Below are positions 1-7,686 of a stretch of DNA of 64,000 bases, one piece after another (position 1 is the first letter of the stretch; each line of letters opens with the position of its first letter). The DNA is from Candidatus Methanophagales archaeon. Lineage in GTDB: Archaea > Halobacteriota > Syntropharchaeia > Alkanophagales > Methanospirareceae. The stretch covers positions 1-64,000 of the forward strand of contig JAUVZJ010000001.1 in assembly GCA_030602585.1 (NCBI GenBank). The letters are read 5' to 3'. The notes beneath the pieces were generated by a model. The model saw nothing but the letters and a program-made list of their open reading frames with translations. It did not search any database and was not told the DNA's origin. The translations under genes were made by a program, and so were the position numbers.

Positions 1-73
1 TAGAAATGAATGCTCTCTCTTCTGGTGTGAGTTCCCTAACAAAGCGAGAACTATTCCCATGTAATTGCTTCAT
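1..73 (-). CDS. 5' end of an unrecognised gene, cut by window edge
   Basis: An ATG at 71-73 (minus strand) opens a frame of 24 codons running off the left edge, beginning MKQLHGNSSRFVREL and continuing TPEERAFIS. A good Shine-Dalgarno sequence (GAGGTG, 80-85) lies six bases upstream, so the start is credible. An inverted repeat, GGACAC (77-82) and GTGTCC (98-103), flanks the leader, and a truncated dehydrogenase begins just beyond it at 114. That combination would fit the end of an insertion sequence that landed in the dehydrogenase, with this as its transposase. Too little protein is visible to name a family, so this stays inference. Confidence 0.45.
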   Translation of the reverse strand, partial: MKQLHGNSSRFVRELTPEERAFIS

Positions 74-113
74 TTTGGACACCTCAAAAGAAAATATGTG
101 TCCTAAAATATAA

Positions 114-431
114 CTCTTTACTTATGATGGGTTGTACTTAAACCCAGGAGTACAATACGATTTTATACTTGATGCTGTTGGTAAAATTAAAACTTCAAAA
201 TTAAAAGAGGCGTGTAAAAAAGCTCTTGCTCCAAGAGGAAAATACGTATCAATTGATGATGGAAAACTAATGTTAGACTCTAAACGCCTTGCTTTAATCA
301 AAGAGTTGGTTGAAGCTGGACATATTAAACCAGTTGTTGACAGATGCTATCAATTTGAAGAGATTGTCGAAGCTCACAGGTATGTTGGTAAAGGACATAA
401 AAAAGGAGGAGTTGTAATAAAAGTTAATTAA
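114..431 (+). pseudogene. Remnant of a zinc-type/MDR alcohol dehydrogenase (C-terminal third)
   Basis: The frame is open from a TAA at 111-113 to the stop at 429-431. It resembles the C-terminal end of medium-chain dehydrogenase/reductases: YDFILDAVGK (the strand after the nucleotide-binding fold), then LAPRGKYVSIDDG, and the closing YQFEEIVEAHRYVGKGHKKGGVVIKV. A full family member has about 320 residues with a catalytic N-terminal domain; only about 100 residues remain. The only possible starts are a TTG at 132 and other weak codons without a ribosome site. An unidentified gene reads away from it on the other strand a few bases upstream, so the 5' part was probably lost by insertion or deletion. 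Confidence 0.75.
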
Positions 432-640
432 AAACAAAAAACAACGAACGCACAACAACGGCTTCAGGTAAGTGCTCCGAAAGCTCCGCCATCAGCAAGC
501 TGCAAAACGTCATCCAAAATTGGCAAACGCCAGATGTCAACATTGAATCCTACGGCATTGAGTATCCCTGCGCCTGGACTGAAAACTGAAATCAGCGAAC
601 CAAAGTAAATATCAAATCTATGAGCATCCGCGCGATGATG

Positions 641-661
641 CCTCGGTTTTTTAAACCGAGG
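641..661. repeat. Strong hairpin in the gene-free stretch 432-757
   Basis: CCTCGGTTT (641-649) and AAACCGAGG (653-661) form a perfect 9-bp stem with a TTT loop. It is not followed by a T-tract, so it looks more like the hairpin end of a mobile element (IS200/IS605 style) than a terminator. The words gatgcctcgg recur at about 1984, beside the MITE. Both strands of 432-757 have open frames under 80 codons with no recognisable protein, and I see nothing else there apart from the Shine-Dalgarno sequence of the next gene. Confidence 0.5.
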
Positions 662-766
662 TTTGTGACTGGGGCTGTTAAGCCTTTTGGGCATAGCTAT
701 TTCTGTTTAAAAACGGAAAGAAAATGAAACTAAATAAGATGCTCACATATTTAGGGGGTGTTTCAA

Positions 767-1075
767 ATGAGCGAAAGAGATCCAGTAGCTTTTGATTCCG
801 TAGTAGGTTTGTTGCTTATTGGATTGGCTATACTTCTGTTTATCGTGGGATGGTGGCTGGCGGAATTTTCGATTATCGGTATTTTCGTTTTTGTGACAGG
901 TGTAGCTGTGTTTTATCCAATTATATTTGGAAGCACTTCGTGTGGAACGTATGTATCAGATTATTATTGCCCAACTTGCGGTGCTGGGTTGGGAGGTGCA
1001 GAATATCGCCAGGCGATGCGAAATAATGGTTATATTATTTGTCCTAAATGTAAGGAGAGAATACGATACTGGTGA
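767..1075 (+). CDS. Small two-helix membrane protein with zinc ribbon
   Basis: A protein of 102 residues starting MSERDPVAFD. I chose the ATG at 767 because a strong ribosome site (AGGGGGTG, 753-760) lies six bases upstream; a GTG at 758 falls inside that site. Two hydrophobic segments follow (about residues 10-32 and 36-53). The C-terminal part has CPTCGAG and CPKCKER, a treble-clef or zinc-ribbon pair of CxxC motifs, presumably cytoplasmic. The family is not recognised. It is flanked by gene remnants and a regulator, so it probably belongs to an accessory segment. Confidence 0.7.
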   Translation: MSERDPVAFDSVVGLLLIGLAILLFIVGWWLAEFSIIGIFVFVTGVAVFYPIIFGSTSCGTYVSDYYCPTCGAGLGGAEYRQAMRNNGYIICPKCKERIRYW

Positions 1076-1159
1076 CCTAATAGTAAATTAAAATGACAAG
1101 CAAAATACAATCCTTTGCACAGCCTTAGTGGCGAGGATGTGGCTTTTTTTTCAGTTTTG

Positions 1160-1513
1160 TTATCCATGAATTTTAATCGCTTCTACTTCTGCCCTATGCA
1201 CCTTTTCTATCGCCGTTTCTTTTTCTGCAATCTTTTCTGACATATACACTGCTGCTTTATGGTCGAATTCAAGTAGTTTTCTTACTACCATATTCTCTTC
1301 GTTCAATCTGTACCGCGTTTCATTCCCTATCCTTCTGCTCTCTTTTACAAATTCCCATTCCTCTAACAGAGTCCAATGCCTGTTGAGTGTCGTCCATTCG
1401 ATATCCGAGTTCTCGGCAATCTCCGTCTTAGAGTACTCATATCCTTTGTGGTCTATCAAAAAATCTAGTATCTTTACTACCGGAGTTTCTCCGAATATGT
1501 GTTTTAACGCCAT
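1160..1513 (-). CDS. Winged helix-turn-helix regulator
   Basis: A protein of 117 residues. The first 70 read as an archaeal winged helix: a helix KILDFLIDHK, the HTH YSKTEIAENSDIEWTTLNRHWTLLEEW, then a wing VKESRRIGNETRYRLNEEN. A short C-terminal helical tail with many Glu/Lys could support dimerisation. The start is supported by GAGGT a few bases before the ATG. It is divergent from the small wHTH-like protein at 1609, and the 95-bp gap contains AT-rich TATA-like sequence (about 1541-1555) usable in both directions. This invites autoregulation, though no operator is obvious. The target is unknown. Confidence 0.75.
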   Translation of the reverse strand: MALKHIFGETPVVKILDFLIDHKGYEYSKTEIAENSDIEWTTLNRHWTLLEEWEFVKESRRIGNETRYRLNEENMVVRKLLEFDHKAAVYMSEKIAEKETAIEKVHRAEVEAIKIHG

Positions 1514-1608
1514 TTTTATTACCTCAGTATTTATTATACCTTTGATATATTTAAACCTTTTGAATACTGAATGTAATACACCTAAACTGAGAATCCCTTA
1601 TACCAAAA

Positions 1609-1869
1609 ATGACACAAAAGGAACTAACCTCTTATCAGAAGAAAATTCTTTTAAAGCTTAGACGTAATTTTTACATTGGAAGCAGACATACTTCTGAAGA
1701 CAATGTCATTAAAGGTTTTCCAAAAGATGTAAGGGGAGATATAAAGAAAGCTCTCAAAAAGCTGATTAAAAATGGCTATCTAATCTCTAAACCCACTTCT
1801 TATGGGTTGGAAGTATCAATAAATCCTGTGATGATGCAGGAAATCAACAGGATACTGGAGGAGGAATAA
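1609..1869 (+). CDS. Small winged-helix-like archaeal protein
   Basis: An 86-residue basic protein. The order of elements (helix SYQKKILLKLRRNF, helix DVRGDIKKALKKLIKNGYLISK, then a beta-hairpin PTSYGLEVSINP) fits a small wHTH domain of the kind found in archaeal plasmids and viruses. The ATG at 1609 has no clear Shine-Dalgarno sequence, and a TATA-like element about 60 bp upstream allows a short leader. It sits divergently from another wHTH gene. No specific function can be assigned. Confidence 0.6.
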   Translation: MTQKELTSYQKKILLKLRRNFYIGSRHTSEDNVIKGFPKDVRGDIKKALKKLIKNGYLISKPTSYGLEVSINPVMMQEINRILEEE

Positions 1870-1994
1870 GCCTGATAAAGTGCGCGAAAAGATGATGAGA
1901 ATTTATGCTTGTTATAGTACAATCAAGCTATAAGTACAACAAAAAAGTTTTACACACGGGAAGACCAAAATACAGCAAAGGGGATGCCTCGGAA

Positions 1995-2109
1995 TTTAGA
2001 GGCTGTCTCACAATTCAAAATCTCAACAAAAAGAAGCTCAGATAGGGCTTTATAACCAAAAATAAGCATCCAATTTCGCAAAATATCTAATTATGGGACG
2101 ACCTCTTTA
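1995..2109. mobile_element. MITE-like element with 18-bp inverted ends and TTTA duplication
   Basis: The left end reads GAGGCTGTCTCACAATT from 1999. The right end, read on the opposite strand from 2105, is GAGGTCGTCCCATAATT, giving imperfect terminal inverted repeats with four mismatches in 17. Directly outside both ends is TTTA (1995-1998 and 2106-2109), a 4-bp target duplication. The inside, about 70 bp, has no coding capacity, so this is a non-autonomous element. The end sequence resembles the GAGGCTGTCTC type of terminus that I associate with the IS1182 group; that link is from memory and not tested. It accounts for most of the gap 1870-2161. Confidence 0.7.
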
Positions 2110-2161
2110 ATGCGGGGTACTAATTTGAAAAAAAGCGAAGGAGGGCGTTAAAATAAAGGAG

Positions 2162-2422
2162 ATGGCGCATAATAAGGAAAGAGCGATATGCTGTGGTGTA
2201 AGTGCTTTGTTGACCTGTGGTCCGGTAGCGAGAGAGATGCAAATTGAACGGTTAACCGAGGCTAAGCAGACTAATGCATCTAAACTGGTGGTGGCGTGTC
2301 CAAAATGCTGGATACATCTCGATTGCGCCTATACTTCAAATCCTGAACTTGGAATGGGTAAAGATAAAATAGAAATAGAGGATTTGACGATGACGGTTGC
2401 TTCTCGGTTGGATTTGAAATAA
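2162..2422 (+). pseudogene. C-terminal remnant of a CCG-domain (HdrB/HdrD/LutA-type) Fe-S oxidoreductase
   Basis: The 86 residues contain the two hallmarks of a cysteine-rich CCG domain: RAICCGVSALLTCGP and, 40 residues on, VVACPKCWIHLDCA. In HdrB, HdrD and related proteins these motifs close the second CCG repeat, which binds a special 4Fe-4S cluster. The N-terminal ferredoxin domain and first CCG repeat are missing. The apparent ATG directly abuts a GGAG, too close for normal initiation. The segment lies just right of a MITE. I read it as a decayed gene fragment, although a small functional CCG protein cannot be excluded. Confidence 0.65.
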
Positions 2423-2465
2423 AGCTTTATTTATTCTTTTAGCACAGGTTTTCTCTTTATGGCGC

Positions 2466-3401
2466 TCATATAACTAACAAATCCTTTGTCGCCTTCCTCA
2501 CCGCTTCTTCCGAATTGTACCTTTGTCTCCAGCCCAGTTTATTCAGGTTCGAAGCATCAAGCAGCATAATGGGGACATCGCCTTTCCAGCCCCTTTTACC
2601 ACCCGTGAATTTGAATTCGGGTTTTGGTGATGCAGGCATCTCCTCGCACACTATCTCCGCAATTCGCTTCACCATTATCATGTCGTCCGTGCCTATGTTG
2701 AAAATATTCACCCTATTCTTACCTTTTACTTTTAAGCCCGCAAGCATCGCTTCTATACAATCATCCACGTAAATATACGATTTCGTTTGGTTGCCATCGC
2801 CTAAGATTTCCAACACCGCCGGATTGCTCCTTATCTTATCTATAAAATCGAAGATTACGCCGTGCGAGGACCTCCTGCCTATGACGTTCGCAAACCGGTA
2901 TATCCAGGCATGCATGTCAAAGGTATGACAGTAAGAAGCGATTAAAGCTTCACAGGCAAGTTTCGAGGCACCATATAACGAGATAGGTATGGTGGGGTAT
3001 TCTTCAGGTGTGGGCAGTTTATCCGCCTCGCCGTAAACAGTGGACGTGGACGTGAATATTATCCTCCGCACTTCTTTCGCCCTCATTGCTTCTAACACGT
3101 TATAGGTTGCGATTACATTCTGCTCTAAATGAATTCTTGTATTTTCCACACCTATTCTCACCTCGGGATTCGCAGCAAGATGCCAGACCTCTTCTACACC
3201 TTCAAAAAAACCGGTTATATCGCCCTGCAAGAGGTCTATTCTGTGAAACAGGAAACTTTCTTTGCCCTTGTGCGGGTTTATGAATTTCTCGTTCCCTGCG
3301 CTTAAGTCATCCAGGACTACTATCTCGTGCCCTGCATCTATTAACCTATCAACCACGTGCGAACCTATGAATCCCGCTCCACCAGTTACTAAAAATTTCA
3401 T
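2466..3401 (-). CDS. galE: NAD-dependent sugar epimerase (UDP-glucose 4-epimerase-like)
   Basis: An extended short-chain dehydrogenase of 311 residues. It has the glycine-rich NAD site TGGAGFIGSH (6-15), STSTVYG (118-124), and the catalytic YGASK (Tyr143, Lys147). Length and order match GalE and other NDP-sugar epimerases/dehydratases; the exact sugar is not fixed by sequence alone. Product sugars would feed cell-surface or N-glycan synthesis, for which the polyprenyl carrier enzyme UppS is also in the window. It lies 14 bp downstream of pheA on the same strand, so the two may be co-transcribed without a functional link. Confidence 0.85.
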   Translation of the reverse strand: MKFLVTGGAGFIGSHVVDRLIDAGHEIVVLDDLSAGNEKFINPHKGKESFLFHRIDLLQGDITGFFEGVEEVWHLAANPEVRIGVENTRIHLEQNVIATYNVLEAMRAKEVRRIIFTSTSTVYGEADKLPTPEEYPTIPISLYGASKLACEALIASYCHTFDMHAWIYRFANVIGRRSSHGVIFDFIDKIRSNPAVLEILGDGNQTKSYIYVDDCIEAMLAGLKVKGKNRVNIFNIGTDDMIMVKRIAEIVCEEMPASPKPEFKFTGGKRGWKGDVPIMLLDASNLNKLGWRQRYNSEEAVRKATKDLLVI

Positions 3402-3415
3402 TTTTCATTTCTCAC

Positions 3416-4303
3416 TCATGCCATTGGATAAGCCCCTAAAATTTTCAACATCGCTACTTTCCGTTCAACGCCTTCTAACGCTTCTTTTATCTTCTCCTCT
3501 TCTATGTGACCTTCACAATCTATATGAAACATGTAATTCCCCAGAGCACGCTTGGAAGGTCGTGACTCTATCTTCGTAAGGTTTATACCTCGCAGAGCGA
3601 ATTCACCCAGGACGTCGTATAACGCCCCAGGGCGGTCCTTCAAATATATCAATATAGAAGTCTTGTCCTTTCCGGTAGGTGCGGTTTTAACATCGCCGCT
3701 TGAAAGCACGACAAATCTCGTAACGCTGTCTTTGTAAGCCCTTACAGGGCTTGCGGGGTCGTGGGGCAGAGCCCCACACTGCACATTTTCAGCTATTATA
3801 TTAAGGTGATATTTCCGCGCTGCTTCTTCAGACGCTAATGCCGCTATCTCTTCAGATTGCGATGCCATCTTCGCTGCACTCGCAGTGCTGTCCACGGATT
3901 TCAGCTCCACGCCCTTCAATCGTTCCCTTATGAACTGCTTACATTGCGCCAGTGCATGAGGATGTGAAACCACCTTTCTTATTTTACCGAAATCAAACTC
4001 TTTTGAAGTTTGTTTAGCCAACAAGCAAATTTTTATCGGCACCAAAACCTCGCCTACTATTCGCATCTCTACCTCATCATTCTCGCTCGAAAGTACATCT
4101 AACGTCTCTCCCACTGAGCCCTCCAACGAATTCTCGATGGGAACGATTCCATAATCCACTTCTTCCATTATTAAGCTCTCTGTTACGTCAAATATCGTCT
4201 CGTAATATTTTATCTCGACATTCTCAACTCTTTTTCCTTTTAGCCACAACACTGCGGCGGTTTCTGAAAACGTCCCTTCGGGTCCTAATATACCTATCTT
4301 CAT
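3416..4303 (-). CDS. pheA: Prephenate dehydratase with ACT domain
   Basis: Converts prephenate to phenylpyruvate in phenylalanine synthesis. The 295-residue protein has the dehydratase fold from GPEGTFSETAA (8-18), the catalytic-region TRF at 195-197, and a C-terminal ACT domain (about 207-290) with the Phe-binding GAL and ESRP motifs, which normally gives feedback inhibition. Oddity: between AENVQ and KDSVTRF the protein carries 15 extra residues (176-190, CGALPHDPASPVRAY) encoded exactly by a 45-bp repeat also found in the nnr gene. In the family this is a short loop, so the enzyme probably tolerates it. A LeuA/CimA-type gene lies upstream beyond a tRNA. Confidence 0.93.
   Translation of the reverse strand: MKIGILGPEGTFSETAAVLWLKGKRVENVEIKYYETIFDVTESLIMEEVDYGIVPIENSLEGSVGETLDVLSSENDEVEMRIVGEVLVPIKICLLAKQTSKEFDFGKIRKVVSHPHALAQCKQFIRERLKGVELKSVDSTASAAKMASQSEEIAALASEEAARKYHLNIIAENVQCGALPHDPASPVRAYKDSVTRFVVLSSGDVKTAPTGKDKTSILIYLKDRPGALYDVLGEFALRGINLTKIESRPSKRALGNYMFHIDCEGHIEEEKIKEALEGVERKVAMLKILGAYPMA
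3734..3778. repeat. 45-bp double-hairpin repeat inside pheA (copy 1)
   Basis: Two hairpins in tandem: AAGCCCT-TAC-AGGGCTT, then GTGGGGC-AGA-GCCCCAC, separated by a short G-rich spacer. It is 44/45 identical to 59268-59312 in nnr; the single change is in the second loop. In gene direction it is exactly 15 codons from TGT to TAC and keeps frame. REP-like palindromes are usually intergenic; this copy is coding. Confidence 0.9.
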
Positions 4304-4381
4304 TTACGCTTCACACCAAACATATCTTCTTTCTTCTTCATTTTATATAAGGAAGGCATATATATGATATTGCCTTGCTGT

Positions 4382-4454
4382 GCCCTGGTAGCATAGTGGC
4401 AAATGCGCCACCTTGGTAAGGTGGAGATCGCGGGTCCAAATCCCGCTCAGGGCT
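4382..4454 (+). tRNA. tRNA-Thr (GGU anticodon)
   Basis: A full cloverleaf of 73 nt: acceptor GCCCTGG with TCAGGGC, D-stem GCAT/ATGC, anticodon stem CCACC/GGTGG with loop TTGGTAA, T-stem GCGGG/CCCGC with loop TCCAAAT. The anticodon GGT reads ACC/ACU. The discriminator base is U, as usual for archaeal tRNA-Thr. CCA is not encoded and no intron is visible. Confidence 0.95.
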
Positions 4455-4473
4455 TCTCTCATTGCAAAGTGTA

Positions 4474-4557
4474 GAAGTCAGAGAACAGAGGTCAGAATTC
4501 TGTTTTCTATTCTCTGATTTCTGATCTTGTGCTAATCTTGTGTAATCTCGTGGTTTC
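4474..4557. repeat. Repetitive non-coding segment after tRNA-Thr
   Basis: Contains an inverted pair TCAGAGAA (4478-4485) and TTCTCTGA (4510-4517), and at 4531-4555 a sequence whose complement resembles AACCACAGATTACACAGATT at about 41693. Such AACCACAGA-type repeats are, from general knowledge, scattered through many environmental genomes; their role is unknown. It fills the gap between the tRNA and the end of the LeuA/CimA gene. I see no gene in it. Confidence 0.5.
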
Positions 4558-4574
4558 GGCGAGAGGAATTAGAA

Positions 4575-6056
4575 TCAGAGATACAATCTATTCACACCAT
4601 TAATTAATGCATATACCGATGCAATCACAATGTCTTCACTCACACCACTCGCGGTTATCGTCTTATCACCCCTGCTTATCTTCACTACGACATTCACCAG
4701 TGCGTCTGTTCCACCGGTGATGGCATCCACGTGATACTCCTCAAGGCGCAAATCGTCCATTTCCATTCCAGCCATTGCCTTCTTTAACGCATTTATTGCC
4801 GCATCCACCGGACCAACGCCAACGCCCGCTTCCACTATCTCTTCTCCATCTATCTCTATTCGCAGTGATGCCGTTGGATAGACGTTCTTCCCGGATACCA
4901 CCGATAAGTCAACGAGTTTTATCTTCTCTTCTCTTTCTATACGCAATACATCCACTACTATCGCTTGAAAATCCGAATCGGTGACTAATTTACCCTTATC
5001 GCCGAGTTCCTTCACCTTTGCCAGAATTTTCTTCATTTGTTCCTCATCTGCCGCGATGCCCATCTCTTCCAACGCCATTTTCACTGATGCCTTACCTGTA
5101 TGCTTTCCGAAAGCAAATCTTCTCTTCCTTCCTATTATCCCCGGCTCAAAGGGTTCATATAAACTTGGATCAGCCAGAGTCCCGTGGACGTGCATCCCCG
5201 ACTCGTGCGTGAAGGCGTTATCGCCCATAAGCGGCTTGTTCGGCGCAACAGGCATCTTTGTCAAATTCCTGACCATTCGAGAAGTTTCATACAATTTATC
5301 TTTTGCAATTTTCGTTTTTACACCGTAAAGCATGTCCAGAGCTGTTACCACCTCTTCCAGGGATGCGTTACCTGCCCTTTCACCTAATCCGTTCACCGTT
5401 ACGTGCACGAGCTTCGCACCTGCCAGCACCGCGGCTACTGAATTCGTCGTCGCCAACCCGAAGTCATTGTGACAATGCACGGAAACAGGCGTGTTGAAAT
5501 TGCAAAGAGCATCAAATATCTCTTTTGTGTGTTCGGGATACAAAACACCAACGGTGTCACAGAAACATAAACGGTCAACAACCGTAGCTAAATCGGAGAA
5601 GAAGGATTTCAAAAACGCCATATCCGCTCTGGATGCATCTTCTGCGCTTATCTCCACGTTTAATCCATGTCCTTTCACATATTCCGCCATCTCAATTGTC
5701 TTCTCTCTCAACGTCTCCCTATCCATCTTTAACTTCTTCTTTATGTGGTCGTCAGAAACAGGAGCAACCAGATTAATCGTGTCAACATCACATTTAATCG
5801 CAGCGTCAATATCGCCCTTCAACAGCCGTGCAAAGGAACTGATTTCGGCTTTTAAACCCTCACTCGCTATTGCCTTTATCGCTCTTTGCTCGCCTTCCGA
5901 AATGACCGCAGTTCCCGCTTCTATTATGTCCACGCCTAATATATCAAGCTGTTTTGCAATCTGTAATTTCTGTTCCGGAGTTAATGATACCCCGGGGGTT
6001 TGCTCACCATCACGAAGCGTTGTATCCAGTATTTTTACCGCTTTTACTTCTTGCAT
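4575..6056 (-). CDS. leuA: 2-isopropylmalate / (R)-citramalate synthase family (LeuA/CimA)
   Basis: Condenses acetyl-CoA with a 2-oxoacid as the entry to leucine (2-oxoisovalerate) or isoleucine (pyruvate) synthesis. The 493-residue protein has the DRE-TIM barrel start ILDTTLRDGEQTPG (9-22), the metal-binding HCHND, the GNASLEE motif, and a C-terminal regulatory domain (about 390-493). The N-terminal stretch IEAGTAVISEGE and the length fit the archaeal CimA/LeuA group, in which substrates cannot be told apart by eye; citramalate synthase is a real alternative, as is homocitrate synthase. A TATA-like tract lies just upstream on the minus strand (about 6085-6100). Confidence 0.88.
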   Translation of the reverse strand: MQEVKAVKILDTTLRDGEQTPGVSLTPEQKLQIAKQLDILGVDIIEAGTAVISEGEQRAIKAIASEGLKAEISSFARLLKGDIDAAIKCDVDTINLVAPVSDDHIKKKLKMDRETLREKTIEMAEYVKGHGLNVEISAEDASRADMAFLKSFFSDLATVVDRLCFCDTVGVLYPEHTKEIFDALCNFNTPVSVHCHNDFGLATTNSVAAVLAGAKLVHVTVNGLGERAGNASLEEVVTALDMLYGVKTKIAKDKLYETSRMVRNLTKMPVAPNKPLMGDNAFTHESGMHVHGTLADPSLYEPFEPGIIGRKRRFAFGKHTGKASVKMALEEMGIAADEEQMKKILAKVKELGDKGKLVTDSDFQAIVVDVLRIEREEKIKLVDLSVVSGKNVYPTASLRIEIDGEEIVEAGVGVGPVDAAINALKKAMAGMEMDDLRLEEYHVDAITGGTDALVNVVVKISRGDKTITASGVSEDIVIASVYALINGVNRLYL

Positions 6057-6221
6057 AGACTATCGTTTCTACTATAAAGAAGTAGATATAGTTATTTATA
6101 TCAAAATTTTGCATTCAAATCTTTCTTTAGAACACATGGTATTTCTATATGCCTCTAACATCTGTTATTTTTACTTATAATCTTTTATAGGGCTTTAAAT
6201 TAAATATACTTGGTGATAACA

Positions 6222-6488
6222 ATGGTAGAAGGAATTTGTTATGTATGCAACCAGACATATACAGCAGCGGACAGGGACACATTAGTAGATGAAATAGTGG
6301 AACATATGATGGCAGAGCATCATGGTCACCTCAGGCGGGATACGCTGGAGCCAAAAAACAAGTTTGATAAATGCCCGGCATGTGGAGCTGTGGTAGGCAA
6401 GGTACTTTTCAAGTGCCCCCATTGTGACGCTGATCTCGTAAAGCAGTTCGCGAGAAAGGCAACTTTGGGATACGTAAAAGGGAGCTAA
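6222..6488 (+). CDS. Small zinc-finger protein, function unknown
   Basis: An 88-residue protein from the ATG at 6222; a TTG at 6210 in frame is less likely because GGTGAT lies correctly before the ATG. Cysteines come in three pairs: CYVC near the N-terminus followed by a His-rich EHMMAEHHGH, then CPACG and CPHCD. Two zinc ribbons or a rubredoxin-like pair are likely. It stands alone between convergent and divergent genes and is followed by a clear terminator. It is not recognised beyond a small archaeal zinc protein. Confidence 0.7.
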   Translation: MVEGICYVCNQTYTAADRDTLVDEIVEHMMAEHHGHLRRDTLEPKNKFDKCPACGAVVGKVLFKCPHCDADLVKQFARKATLGYVKGS

Positions 6489-6490
6489 GA

Positions 6491-6533
6491 GAGAGTTCAA
6501 GAAGAGAACTCTCCCTAAACTCCTTTATTTTTT
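6491..6533 (+). terminator. Hairpin and T-rich tail between convergent genes
   Basis: GAGAGTTC (6491-6498) pairs with GAACTCTC (6506-6513), followed by a T-rich run at 6523-6533. It directly follows the zinc-finger gene's stop and precedes the end of the opposing gene at 6552, so it could serve both. Confidence 0.6.
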
Positions 6534-6551
6534 ATTAGATATACACAGAAC

Positions 6552-7526
6552 CTAAATATACGGCCTACAAGCCGTTCTCTCTTTCTCATATATTCTCTTC
6601 AGTGCATCCGCCATATCAGCGTAGCAATAAAAGCCGGAATGCGCTGCCTTGTGCTCATACTCAGAAATAACCTTCTTCACCCTTTCCATCGCATAATCGA
6701 GCTTTACCCACCTGAGGTCAACAGAATCCTCCGGTTTGTAGCTACTATCTACAATAGCATATCCCAATTTCTTCAGTTCCGTGCTCATTTCTCCGTATGC
6801 CATTTCTTCTCTCACATATCGGTTAATGAGGCTTTTTACATGAGTCAATTCATCTCTCCTTCTAATTCCGTATTTCTTATCTTCATTCAATGCCGGTGGA
6901 GTGGCTAAACCTGCGAATGAGAAGATATAAGGCGTTTCTAAGAATTTATCAAATGCTGATTCGCGGTCTTCGCTCATTTCCTTAAAGAAATTTGGTATGT
7001 CATCGCGTCTTGGCATTCCCATCAAACCCAGCGTTTCTATTATTACAAGCGGTTCCTCATAAGAGCCTATCCCTTTTTCTTCGCCCCTCGCTTTCAAAAA
7101 ACTCCTGAGTCCTTCTCTCGTAACTGCGACAACAGCGTCCGGACTGAAATGAGCAGCACGTAAATTCGCTCTTTGCAGAGGCGTGATGTATTCCTTCTGC
7201 TCCCACAAGAACACCGAGAAATTATAGGAATAATACTCTTCAATGTCCGCGAGGTAAGCAAAGTTATGCCCTATGATACCAAATTTTGCTAAGGAGGAAG
7301 GGTAATAATCGAATTTTATGTGCGAGTTTGGCGTGGAGAACCTCATTTCTCGTTCTGCCGGATATATAAGCGCGGGATTATTAAACTGATACCACGTAGA
7401 AGCGTCGTATCCAATCTTGAAACTCTTAAAACTCTCGCTTTCATAGTATTTCTGCATCATCTTAAATGCCTCATACCACGCCATTCTTATCTTTTCTATT
7501 TGGCGAGAAAAATCTTTTTCTTCCAT
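6552..7526 (-). CDS. Unrecognised archaeal protein, 324 residues
   Basis: I place the start at the ATG at 7524-7526 (MEEKDFSRQ), with an AGG-containing leader before it; an in-frame TTG at 7562 would add 12 Cys/Lys-rich residues with no ribosome site. The protein is soluble-looking, rich in aromatic residues (WYEAFKMMQKYYESE, FKIGYDASTWYQFNNP), with no cysteine motif, no nucleotide-binding loop and no membrane helix. Segments such as SPDAVVAVTREGLRSFLKARGE and ETLGLMGMPRRDDIPNFF suggest a mixed alpha/beta enzyme or regulator. No function assigned. Its neighbours are unrelated, so context does not help. Confidence 0.6.
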   Translation of the reverse strand: MEEKDFSRQIEKIRMAWYEAFKMMQKYYESESFKSFKIGYDASTWYQFNNPALIYPAEREMRFSTPNSHIKFDYYPSSLAKFGIIGHNFAYLADIEEYYSYNFSVFLWEQKEYITPLQRANLRAAHFSPDAVVAVTREGLRSFLKARGEEKGIGSYEEPLVIIETLGLMGMPRRDDIPNFFKEMSEDRESAFDKFLETPYIFSFAGLATPPALNEDKKYGIRRRDELTHVKSLINRYVREEMAYGEMSTELKKLGYAIVDSSYKPEDSVDLRWVKLDYAMERVKKVISEYEHKAAHSGFYCYADMADALKRIYEKERTACRPYI

Positions 7527-7591
7527 ACAAACCTGTTTGCAAGCAAAAAACTTTATCAACAATATTTAAGAAACGCCATCATTTAATTTTT

Positions 7592-7621
7592 TTGATCAAA
7601 CGTTCTTTCTAAGAAGAGTTG
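7592..7621. repeat. Degenerate copy of the TTTCTAAGAAA palindrome family
   Basis: Reads TTGATCAAACGTTCTTTCTAAGAAG, closely matching the first copy at 14023-14055. The stem is imperfect. It lies upstream of the 6552-7526 gene, beyond its presumed promoter. Confidence 0.45.
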
Positions 7622-7686
7622 AGTGTGTAGAAAGGAAAATATCCAATGCTTATATATATCTAATTCTAAGATGAGCATTGATAAAA

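Noticed and set aside
464..694. 76-codon minus-strand frame in the first intergenic region
   Set aside because: No recognisable protein and no ribosome site; it crosses the palindrome at 641-661.
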